A stretch of 53,022 bases of DNA from Phycisphaerales bacterium (GTDB taxonomy: Bacteria > Planctomycetota > Phycisphaerae > UBA1845), in assembly GCA_013140575.1 (NCBI GenBank), contig JABFSN010000150.1:1-53022 (forward strand), in the 5' to 3' direction. Every line of letters starts with the position of its first letter. The stretch's first letter is position 1. The position numbers were made by a program, and so were the translations under genes. Under the pieces are notes generated by a model. It saw only the letters and a list, made by a program, of their open reading frames with translations, was not told the origin of the DNA and made no database searches. Shown piece by piece: positions 22,908 through 30,813 of this stretch.

Positions 22908-24185
22908 CTATTCATGCCTCAGCGCATCGATCGGATTCAGGATCGCCGCCTTGAACGCGGGAATGACGCCGAACACGATACCCGTGCCCGCCGAACATCC
23001 CAGCGCGGCGGCCACCGCCCACCACGGAACCTCGGCCGGCACCATACTCGGGTGCATGGACGCCAGTTTCGACAGCCCGTATCCCAGCGCCACGCCGATC
23101 AGTCCGCCGAACGTACACAACACGACGGCCTCGGTCAGGAATTGCAGCAAAATGTCGCGCCGCCGCGCCCCGATGCTCTTGCGCAAGCCGATTTCGGCCG
23201 TCCGCTCGGTCACCGACACCAGCATCATGTTCATGATTCCGATGCCGCCCACGAGCAGTGAAATGCTGACGATGCCCCCCAATATCCCCGACGAAATGTT
23301 CCGAATCTCCTCGAAACTCTGCAACGACTGGTCCTGACGCTCGATGTAGAAATCGTCGGGCTGTTCGACCGTCAGTCCGTGGCGTTGCCGCAGCGTGCGC
23401 TGGATCTGCGCGTAGGCCGCGTCGATGTGGTCCTCGTCCGTGGCCTCGGCCAGAAACGACATGGATCGCGTACGGTCGGGGTACATGCGGATGGATCGCG
23501 TGTACGGAATCATGATGGTCTTGTCCTGGTCGCCGTCGCCGAAACTGCCCTTTTCGGCCAGCAGCCCGACCACCAGGAACCGCGTATCGTCGATGTAAAT
23601 GTAGTCGCCGATGATCGACTCGTCGCATTCCAGCAACGTCAACAGCGTCCGCCCCAGCACGGCCACCGGCTCGGCGTTGTCGACGTCCACCGGTCCGAAA
23701 AACCGGCCCGCGTCGGCCGGGAAATTGCGGATTAACTGGTATTCCTCGGCCACGCCGCGGATCGGAATCTCCTCGGCTTTCTCCCGGCCGTACGACACCA
23801 CGGCGTTGTGTGTGAACACGAAGGGCGTGATGCGGCGGACGTCGGGACACTCTCCGCGCACCGCGGTGATGTCGTGGATGTCCAGCGTGGGCTCGCGCAT
23901 GCCATGACCGTGCCGCTCACCTTCGTACCACGGGTGCACGACGATAAACGAGGTGCCGTAGCCCCGCACCATGTTGGTCATGTAATTGCCGAACCCCTGC
24001 ACCACCGAAATGACGGTGATGATGGAGGTGACCGCGATCACGATCCCCAGCGTGGTCAGCACCGATCGCCCCTTGTTCGCCCAGATTTGCACGGCCGCGG
24101 TGGCCACGTTTTGTGCGTTGCGCGACGCGGCGCTGACCGCCCAGCGGAACGGCCGACGTACGATGTTGATGGGATGGAATCTCAT
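22908..24185 (-). CDS. MacB-type ABC permease, copy 1 (425 aa)
   Basis: This is a membrane subunit of a MacB-like exporter. The first helix is in LTTLGIVIAVTSIITVISVVQGFGN. The periplasmic domain spans about residues 75-290. The C-terminal helices carry GGIVSISLLVGGIGIMNMMLVSV, EIGLRKSIGARRRDIL and PAFKAAILNPIDALRHE. The start ATG (24185) overlaps the ATPase stop (ATGA), so the two are translationally coupled and surely form one complex. The upstream genes supply the fusion protein and the outer-membrane channel. Confidence 0.94.
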   Translation of the reverse strand: MRFHPINIVRRPFRWAVSAASRNAQNVATAAVQIWANKGRSVLTTLGIVIAVTSIITVISVVQGFGNYMTNMVRGYGTSFIVVHPWYEGERHGHGMREPTLDIHDITAVRGECPDVRRITPFVFTHNAVVSYGREKAEEIPIRGVAEEYQLIRNFPADAGRFFGPVDVDNAEPVAVLGRTLLTLLECDESIIGDYIYIDDTRFLVVGLLAEKGSFGDGDQDKTIMIPYTRSIRMYPDRTRSMSFLAEATDEDHIDAAYAQIQRTLRQRHGLTVEQPDDFYIERQDQSLQSFEEIRNISSGILGGIVSISLLVGGIGIMNMMLVSVTERTAEIGLRKSIGARRRDILLQFLTEAVVLCTFGGLIGVALGYGLSKLASMHPSMVPAEVPWWAVAAALGCSAGTGIVFGVIPAFKAAILNPIDALRHE

Positions 24186-24958
24186 ACCGCGATCGCGTTC
24201 TGCATTGGCGGCGCGACCGCTTCGGCGATCGCAGCCCTGCCGGGCAACGGCGCAATCGGAATGCGCCGGCCCCGCCGCTCGTCCGACATGACTAAACCGT
24301 CGCGCAGGCGGATGACCCGATGGCAATGCTCGGCGATGTGCTCCTCGTGCGTGACGACGATGATGGTCTGCCCCTCGGCGTGCAGCGAATCGAATATGCG
24401 CATGATGTCGTCGCCGGTCTGGCTGTCCAGATTCCCGGTGGGCTCGTCCGCCAGAATGATGTCCGGCTCCTGGGCCAACGCCCGGGCGATCGCCACGCGC
24501 TGTTTCTGGCCGCCGGACAATTGATTCGGTCGATGGTGGGCGCGGTCCATCAGCCCCACCTTTTCCAGCGCCGCCACCGCCCGCCGTTTCTTGTTCGACA
24601 TCTGCGCGTACAACATCGGCAGTTGCACGTTTTTCAACGCCGTGGTCCGCGACAACAGCTCGAACGACTGAAACACGAAACCGATCTGCCGCCCGCGGAT
24701 GCGGGCCAGCTTCGATTGCGACAATCGGGCCACGTCCTGGTTTCGCAGCAGGTAGTTGCCCTTCGTCGGGATGTCCAGACACCCCAGGATGTTCATCATC
24801 GTGCTCTTGCCCGAACCGCTCTGCCCCATGATGGCCACGTATTCGTTCACGTCGATCGCCAGCGAGACGCCGCGCAGGGCGCGCACGATCTCCGTGCCCA
24901 CACGGTAGTGCTTGTGCAGGTCCACCAGTTCGATCAGATGGTCGCCGCCGTCGGTCAC
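24182..24958 (-). CDS. MacB/LolD-type ABC ATPase (258 aa)
   Basis: This is the ATPase of the tripartite exporter. Walker A is GQSGSGKS (45-52), the Q-loop is FVFQSFELLSRTTALKNV, the signature is LSGGQ (147-151), Walker B ends DE (171-172) in LADEPTGNLDS, and the switch His is in VVTHEEH. The pattern belongs to the MacB/LolD/FtsE group. It ends with a short C-terminal extension of about 30 residues. Translation begins at a GTG that overlaps the stop of the fusion-protein gene (GTGA), and it ends overlapping the permease start, so the three genes are tightly coupled. Confidence 0.95.
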   Translation of the reverse strand: MTDGGDHLIELVDLHKHYRVGTEIVRALRGVSLAIDVNEYVAIMGQSGSGKSTMMNILGCLDIPTKGNYLLRNQDVARLSQSKLARIRGRQIGFVFQSFELLSRTTALKNVQLPMLYAQMSNKKRRAVAALEKVGLMDRAHHRPNQLSGGQKQRVAIARALAQEPDIILADEPTGNLDSQTGDDIMRIFDSLHAEGQTIIVVTHEEHIAEHCHRVIRLRDGLVMSDERRGRRIPIAPLPGRAAIAEAVAPPMQNAIAV

Positions 24959-26379
24959 GGCTTGCCTCCGTCGGCCGACGCCACCTTCTGATCCGCCGCC
25001 GGTGGATCGGCATCGCCCGCCTTCTTCCCGCCCTCCGCGGTCTTGGTTTCGACATTGGCCGCGTCGCCCGTCTTGCCCGCTTCCGGCTCCAGAATTTTCT
25101 TGCTGGCGTCGCTCAACTGCACACTGCGTCCGTCCTTCAACTGGTCCAGACTGCGGTACGGTCCGGTGATGACCACGTCGTCCATGCCCAGACCGTCCGC
25201 GATTTCGACCCGCCGCGTGTCCGCGATGCCCGGCTCAATCAACCGAATTTCGGCCTTTAACTCTTTCTTGACGTACAACACCTTGATGTATTGCGCCTGC
25301 CTCGCCCGCTCCGAAACGTCCATTTCCGACTGCTTCGCGTCGTATGCCTTCACGATGCCTTCGGGCAACTCCTTGCGCAACCGGTGCACCACCGCCTCCA
25401 CCGGCACCGTAATGGCCTGGTCCCGACGCGCCACCTCAATCTCCACGTTGGCCGACATCCCCGGCATGACGCTCGGATCGTTCCCCAACACCTCCAGAAG
25501 CGTCTCAAACGTCACCACGTCGCGACCCACCGCCTTGGTCCCTTTCGTGGCCACGCGCACGACTTTCGCGGCCACCGCCTTGTTTGAATCCGACTGCAGA
25601 TAGACCCGCGCCGGCTGCTCCGCACGCACGCGTGGAACGTCCACCTCGTCCACCCGCGCTTTCACCTGCATCCGCGACAGGTCGCTGATGGACATGATCA
25701 CCGTCCCCGGGTTGTTCATCGTGCCCGTCACCACCACTTCGCCCTGCTTGGCGTTGATCTTCGACACCACGCCATCGATCGGCGATTCGATGACCGTTCT
25801 CTTCAAATCCTCGGTCAGCCGCTTCATCTGCGCATGCGATTCCACCAGCTCCTGCCGGCGCACCTCCACCATCGCCTGCGCCTTTTTCATCGTCGTCAGA
25901 TACTCGGCCAATTCCAGCGGGTTGGTCAGGTCCCGTTCCGACAACTCCTGCTGCCGCGCGCAGTCGCGCAACGCCTTTTCCAGGTCCACCTCCGCCTGAA
26001 CCTTGCCCGCCTCCAACTGCGCGATCCGCGCCTCGGCCGATTCCACCGCCGCCACCAGCGGGGCGTCGTCCAATCGGCACAACAGGTCGCCCGCCTTCAC
26101 CACGTCCCCCTCTTCGACCGGCATCTCCTCGATCTTGGCCACGATCTCCGAACTGATCTCCACCTCCAGAACCGCCTCGACGTCCCCGGGCGCCTGAACC
26201 AATCGGATAATGTCGCTCCGCTCCGGCTTGGCCGCGTCGACGGTCAACGCCACCTCCTCGGCCACGTGGATCAGCGGCTTCTTGTCGTCCGCCCGTTTCA
26301 CTTTTCCCAACGCGAACAGCCCGGCGCTGATGCCCACCAGCAAAACCAGCGTAACGATGCCCTTCATGATTCCGCTCAT
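24955..26379 (-). CDS. Periplasmic membrane fusion protein, HlyD/MacA-like (474 aa)
   Basis: This is the adaptor that links the inner-membrane ABC pump to the outer-membrane channel. The N-terminal anchor is IVTLVLLVGISAGLFALG. A lipoyl-type half with EMPVEEGDVVKAGDLLCRLDD precedes a helical hairpin (about residues 115-185, coiled coil). The second lipoyl half has IESPIDGVVSKINAKQGEVV, followed by beta-barrel and membrane-proximal domains. A Lys/Ala/Asp-rich tail (last 50 residues) looks disordered. Its stop overlaps the ATPase start. The Yip1-like gene lies 25 bases upstream, so one operon is likely. Confidence 0.92.
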   Translation of the reverse strand: MSGIMKGIVTLVLLVGISAGLFALGKVKRADDKKPLIHVAEEVALTVDAAKPERSDIIRLVQAPGDVEAVLEVEISSEIVAKIEEMPVEEGDVVKAGDLLCRLDDAPLVAAVESAEARIAQLEAGKVQAEVDLEKALRDCARQQELSERDLTNPLELAEYLTTMKKAQAMVEVRRQELVESHAQMKRLTEDLKRTVIESPIDGVVSKINAKQGEVVVTGTMNNPGTVIMSISDLSRMQVKARVDEVDVPRVRAEQPARVYLQSDSNKAVAAKVVRVATKGTKAVGRDVVTFETLLEVLGNDPSVMPGMSANVEIEVARRDQAITVPVEAVVHRLRKELPEGIVKAYDAKQSEMDVSERARQAQYIKVLYVKKELKAEIRLIEPGIADTRRVEIADGLGMDDVVITGPYRSLDQLKDGRSVQLSDASKKILEPEAGKTGDAANVETKTAEGGKKAGDADPPAADQKVASADGGKP

Positions 26380-26404
26380 GTCATTATCCGCCTTGCATTT
26401 CCAT

Positions 26405-27136
26405 TCATGCCGATCGCGTCGATATCCCGATCGCCACGTGAATCCCCACGCTCCCCAGGCACATCACCGTCCCGGTGATGATCGCCGCCCGCCGGCTCAA
26501 CTGCTCCGTCACCACCAGCCCCATGGTCACCAGTATCCAGAACCAGATTCGAAACGGATCGACCGCTCCCAGAATCGTCGCGGACACGCCCTCCCCCAGA
26601 ATTCTCAACGACGTGTCCATGTCCATGCTGCGGTAATGGACCATCATGCCCAACTGCAATCCCATGGCGACCAATTCAATGAACGCCGCGTAGACGCAGA
26701 TGGACATCAACGTGTGGTATTCGGGCTTGCGCCCCAGCAGCGCCACCACCGCGTACAGAAACGACGCGATCAGCAGCAACGACCCCAGCATCAGCACCGG
26801 GTTCAGCCCGATCACCGTTATCTTCGACAGCACTTTCTTGAATTCGCCCTGCTTGCGGGCGTCTTCAATCTTCTGCTTCAACTCCAGCCGATCCACCAAG
26901 TCGGTCTGCGCAGACTCGACCTGCGACAGTTCCCGTTCGGTCTCCACATCCACCAGCCGATCGATCAGTCCAGTCTGAAATTGCAAATATCCCAGCAGCG
27001 TGACCAGCAACAACAACGCCGCCAACGCTCCGCCGTACGCCCCCGTATCCTCGACGCGACGAAACAGGCTCGCCGGCGCCGTGAACACCAGCAGCGCGTG
27101 CCGCATTCCCAGTTTGGCCTCGTGGCTGGACGACAT
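26405..27136 (-). CDS. Yip1-like multi-pass membrane protein (243 aa)
   Basis: The protein has about five membrane helices (first near residue 35, others from about 115 to the end) and a charged coiled segment between the first and second helix (LVDVETERELSQVESAQTDLVDRLELKQ). The helix layout resembles Yip1-domain proteins of bacteria, but the match is loose and no function is known. The ATG at 27136 is chosen because it gives a short cytosolic N-terminus ending at the helix; an in-frame start 20 codons upstream is possible. It is the first gene of the exporter operon after the outer-membrane gene, so it may be an accessory subunit. Confidence 0.6.
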   Translation of the reverse strand: MSSSHEAKLGMRHALLVFTAPASLFRRVEDTGAYGGALAALLLLVTLLGYLQFQTGLIDRLVDVETERELSQVESAQTDLVDRLELKQKIEDARKQGEFKKVLSKITVIGLNPVLMLGSLLLIASFLYAVVALLGRKPEYHTLMSICVYAAFIELVAMGLQLGMMVHYRSMDMDTSLRILGEGVSATILGAVDPFRIWFWILVTMGLVVTEQLSRRAAIITGTVMCLGSVGIHVAIGISTRSA

Positions 27137-27502
27137 GGGTGCACCGTCTTGACGCGAAACGCCATCGTCCTGGCGACGACCCGATCGACCGACCACCGGC
27201 GACCGCCTCGCGCGCAGTCCGATCCCAACGCAATGGGATTCGCTCGACAGCCGAATATATTAACCAGTCACGACCCACTTGCGGAGATGCGCCACAACAA
27301 TTGACAGATTGTCACGATTTGTCGCCCGGATGCCGCGAATGCCACTTCCCCCCGGCGTCCGTTCCGTCACCCCGCGCGCCATCACGCTTTCGCACCCTTC
27401 AAATCTTCACACTCTTCATATTCTCATTCGCCCCGTCGCCCCCCCATTCCTCTCTGCGTACTCAGCGCCTCCGCGGTGAACTCTTCCTCGCCGTCCCCCC
27501 GA
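27137..27502. other. Gap with a dispersed repeat
   Basis: No gene is supported. Positions 27450-27481 match the block at 22855-22887 (ends GCGGTGAAC), followed directly by the stop end of the TolC-like gene at 27503. The rest may hold a promoter for the exporter operon, but no clear boxes are seen. Confidence 0.55.
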
Positions 27503-29140
27503 TCATGGTTCTCCAACTTGGATGACCCCGTTCGCCGCGTCCTCCCCCAGATATTCGAAGAATTTCCCCGTGGCCGCGCACAACTCGGCCACGTTCGCCC
27601 CGATCAGAAACGTGTGGTCCGCAACCAGCAGCTCCTGCTCGTACCACGTCACCCGCCGCTTCAGCAGGTCGTCGATGTTCAACCGGGCGGCCGCGTATTC
27701 CGCCACTCCGAATTCGTAGTCATCTTCGTATTTCGGCAGGTTGGCGATCAGTTCGTCGCGGCTTTGGCCGATGGTCTTGATTCGCACCAGCGGCTCCAGC
27801 GTATCCACGAAAATCGTGTTCTCCCGCGCCACGATCGCCTGCTGGAACCGGTTGATCCGTCCCTGCGCCTGCCGCGCCAGGCTCTCCGTCACGCGCGGAT
27901 CGACCTGGCTCAGCTCGAACCCCATGGACACCGACCAGTCCGATTCGCCGTCGTTCTCTCCCCGCCCCTCCAAATCCGACCGCCCGTCCATCAGCAACGC
28001 AACGTCCCACGTCCCCCGCCGCGCCAGGTCCAATTGCACTTGCGCGTTCTGCACTTCGTTCCGCAGCGTCGCGATCTCCGGGTCGGTCTCGATGCTCAAC
28101 TGCATCCACGTCGCGTGATCGCCTTCCGTGAACGGGTTGAACGGCTCGTCGTCCAGCGTCGCCTCCGCGTAGAACGGAATGCCGCACGACGCCTTGAATC
28201 GTTGCAGGTCGATTTCGTATCGCCCGGTCTGGTTCCGCAACAACGCCGTCACCCGGCTCAATTCGGCCTCCACACGCAATCGGTCAGTCGTCACATCGCG
28301 ATTCTGAATGCCCTGAACGGTTTCGAGCAGCGCCCGCACGTCGTCGCGCCAGCGCGTTTGGTACTCGATGTCCCGCCTCTTCATAATCACGTCGTGAAAT
28401 CGGAAGAGCGCGTTCTCCAGCCGCTCCCGAACCTCCTGAATGTAGCCCAATTGCACGTCGTTCAGTTCGTTTCGTCGGAATATGTCCTCGCTGGTCCGCT
28501 CCAGTTTCTCCCGCGACGCCCACAGCGGATACCGCACGCTCGCCGAAACGAACGGCCGATACCCCTCGGCCTCATCGAATTCATCCGCCCGGTATCCCAC
28601 GTCCACGTTCATGCGCGTCGTGTCGAAAAACAGCTTCTCCACGCCCAGCCTCGCGGTCTGTTCGCGCTCCCGCGCCACGTCGTCTTCGCCGGTGTCGCGA
28701 CTTTCGCCCAGCCTGTTGGAAACCGATAGTTGCGGCGTCAGCGCGTCCAGCGACGCGTAGAAAAAGTCGTATCGCGCCTCTTCGGATTGATACCGCTGGT
28801 AACTCGACTTGATGTCCGGCTGCAGCTCGAACGCAATCGAAATCAGCCGCCGCGGCGTGATCACGTACGCTTCACCGCCGCCCTCCGGCGTCAATCGCCT
28901 GGCCGGCGCCACCTCCAGCGCCGACCTCGGCGCCGGCAGATGCACCGTCCGCTCGTTTACTTTCGACGGCACCGTCCCCACGCATCCGCAGATCACCATC
29001 GCCGAACAGGCATGGATCGACAATGCCACTGCGATCGCCGAAATCCGCGGCCCGTGCCCGAACCCCGACGACCGCCGGTCCGGAGTTCCTTTGTCCCTTC
29101 GTCCCTCCGTCCCTTCGTCCCTTTCGCCCTGGACACCCAT
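27503..29140 (-). CDS. TolC-like outer membrane efflux protein (545 aa)
   Basis: This is the outer-membrane channel of the exporter. The long helical repeats of the OEP family run over about residues 90-480 (for example RLENALFRFHDVIMKRRDIEYQTRWRDDV and VQNAQVQLDLARRG). A hydrophobic segment with a possible lipobox (AMVICGC) lies near residue 55. The ATG at 29140 directly follows the peptidase stop (TGAATG) with GGAG upstream, which supports it. It makes residues 6-19 (ERDEGTEGRRDKGT) the translation of a repeat that also occurs at 6373-6398, so the N-terminus looks altered by repeat insertion. A start downstream, nearer the signal, is possible. Confidence 0.82.
   Translation of the reverse strand: MGVQGERDEGTEGRRDKGTPDRRSSGFGHGPRISAIAVALSIHACSAMVICGCVGTVPSKVNERTVHLPAPRSALEVAPARRLTPEGGGEAYVITPRRLISIAFELQPDIKSSYQRYQSEEARYDFFYASLDALTPQLSVSNRLGESRDTGEDDVAREREQTARLGVEKLFFDTTRMNVDVGYRADEFDEAEGYRPFVSASVRYPLWASREKLERTSEDIFRRNELNDVQLGYIQEVRERLENALFRFHDVIMKRRDIEYQTRWRDDVRALLETVQGIQNRDVTTDRLRVEAELSRVTALLRNQTGRYEIDLQRFKASCGIPFYAEATLDDEPFNPFTEGDHATWMQLSIETDPEIATLRNEVQNAQVQLDLARRGTWDVALLMDGRSDLEGRGENDGESDWSVSMGFELSQVDPRVTESLARQAQGRINRFQQAIVARENTIFVDTLEPLVRIKTIGQSRDELIANLPKYEDDYEFGVAEYAAARLNIDDLLKRRVTWYEQELLVADHTFLIGANVAELCAATGKFFEYLGEDAANGVIQVGEP
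29100..29125. repeat. 26-bp dispersed repeat inside a gene start
   Basis: It is identical to 6373-6398 and consists of repeated GTCCC words (CGTCCCTCCGTCCC start). Here it falls within the first codons of the TolC-like gene, read in the opposite direction. Confidence 0.8.
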
Positions 29141-30655
29141 TCAATCTCCGCCCCGCTCGCCGACTCGATCAGGCATGTCCGCCAGCACATACGCCACCAC
29201 CGCCATCGCCGCCACGTTCTTCGCCAGGTCCGCCGGATCCACTTTGTCGACGGTGTCCGCGGCCGAATGGTGGTAGTCGAAATAGCGCGCCTGATCCACG
29301 CCGTGCCCCATCAACATCACCTGCTTCGCCTTCATCGGACCCAGATCCGCCCCCGAATGACCCCGCGACACCGTCATCGGCCCCAACGGTTCCAGCAGGC
29401 TCAGCACGTCCCGCATCTGATTGGCCGCAATCGCCTCCCGATCCGCGCTTTCGCACTCCACCGAATACCCCGTCGGTTGAAACACACCCGAATCCGCCTC
29501 GATCGCCGCCACGTGGTTTGCCATCTCCCCTTCGTGGTATTGCGCGTACAGCTTCGCGCCCTGCAACCCGTTCTCTTCGTTCGTCCACAACACCACGCGG
29601 ATCGTCCGCCGCGGCCGCAGACCCATTTTCCGCAGCACGTTAATCGCTTCCATGGCCATCACGCACCCGCCCGCGTCGTCATGCGCCCCCTGTCCCACGT
29701 CCCACGAATCGATGTGTCCGCCGATCACCACGATCTCGTCCGGTTTCTCCCGCCCGACCAGCTCGGCCATCACGTTCCCCGATTTCCGGGGCATGTTCGT
29801 GATATTGTCCATCACCAGATGTACCACCACGGATACTTGCCGTTGATAGAACCGGTGCAACAACTCCGCATCCTCGATGGTGATTGACGCGACCGGAATC
29901 CTCTTGGCCTCCTCGCCGTACTTCTGCGCGCCCGTATGCACCGTCCGCAAACTGTGCGCGGTCGTCGACCGCACCAGGCACGCCACCGCCCCATGCTCGG
30001 CCGCCCACGTCGCGCCGTTGGATCGGTACTGCACGGCGTCGCCATAGCCCGTCCCGCCCTTCGGGTCGTACTTCCGCATCGGGTAATTGAACACCACGAT
30101 CTTGCCCGGCACTTCGTCCTTGATCTTCTCCAATTCCTCCTTGTCGCGAACCACGACGACGGGCGCCGTGATGCCCTCCGGGCCGGTCCCCTTGGACGAT
30201 CCCAGCCCCAGCAGCGGCATGTCCATCTCCCGCGGCTGCATCATCCGCAACGACTCCGTGCCCCGTTCCCAAGCCGGAACCACCAGCTCTTCCGTTCGTA
30301 CGTTTTCCTGTCCATCTTTCCGAAACGTGTCTTCCGCCCATTTCAACGCGTACGTCAACTGCAGCGTGCCGCTGAAGCGCGGACCAATGTCGTCGCACAC
30401 TTGCACCAGTTTTCCGTACGCGTCGTTGCCGGACATCGCCGTCGATACGATCTTCCCGGCCGTCTCGCGGTACTGCGCCGCGATCGGACCCGCCTCCGCC
30501 GGCAACGATTTCGCCGGATCGGGATGCTGGTCCTCGCCCGCCGGTTTCACCTGTGCCGCCGGTGGTTCGCCGTTCGACGGCGAAGCCGGCGCTTGCCCGA
30601 TCGCCGCGGTTGTCAGTCCCAGTACACAGACCGTCCACCATCGTGGATGTCCCAT
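29141..30655 (-). CDS. Secreted M28 family aminopeptidase (504 aa)
   Basis: This is a zinc exopeptidase with a signal peptide (WWTVCVLGLTTAAIGQA). A PA-like insert with VVVRDKEELEKIKDEVPGKIVVF precedes the catalytic part. The metal ligands follow the M28 order: His in GGHIDSWDVG, Asp in GAHDDAGG, Glu-Glu in WTNEENGLQG, Asp in AIEADSG, and the last His in YFDYHHSAADTVDKVD. The closest known relative appears to be carboxypeptidase Q. The ATG at 30655 follows AGGAG and gives the signal peptide at once; the longer frame has none. The next gene begins right after the stop, and the DUF885 gene lies upstream, so the two may digest peptides together. Confidence 0.93.
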   Translation of the reverse strand: MGHPRWWTVCVLGLTTAAIGQAPASPSNGEPPAAQVKPAGEDQHPDPAKSLPAEAGPIAAQYRETAGKIVSTAMSGNDAYGKLVQVCDDIGPRFSGTLQLTYALKWAEDTFRKDGQENVRTEELVVPAWERGTESLRMMQPREMDMPLLGLGSSKGTGPEGITAPVVVVRDKEELEKIKDEVPGKIVVFNYPMRKYDPKGGTGYGDAVQYRSNGATWAAEHGAVACLVRSTTAHSLRTVHTGAQKYGEEAKRIPVASITIEDAELLHRFYQRQVSVVVHLVMDNITNMPRKSGNVMAELVGREKPDEIVVIGGHIDSWDVGQGAHDDAGGCVMAMEAINVLRKMGLRPRRTIRVVLWTNEENGLQGAKLYAQYHEGEMANHVAAIEADSGVFQPTGYSVECESADREAIAANQMRDVLSLLEPLGPMTVSRGHSGADLGPMKAKQVMLMGHGVDQARYFDYHHSAADTVDKVDPADLAKNVAAMAVVAYVLADMPDRVGERGGD

Positions 30656-30813
30656 CGTCGCTACTCCTCGTTCATTTTGAATGTCGCCGGCTCGGGCTTC
30701 AGGAATGCCGCCACGCCGCATCCGCGGGAATGCCGCGCGCCAACCAGCCGACGATAATGCCCGTCGAATCCTAACCGACGTGCCCGCGACGTCCAACTCC
30801 GCCGCCGTGCGAA

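Noticed and set aside
24186-25055. Extension of the permease frame through the ATPase gene (an apparent MacB fusion)
   Set aside because: The extended part is a shifted reading of the ATPase, not the ATPase itself; ATGA overlap shows two genes.
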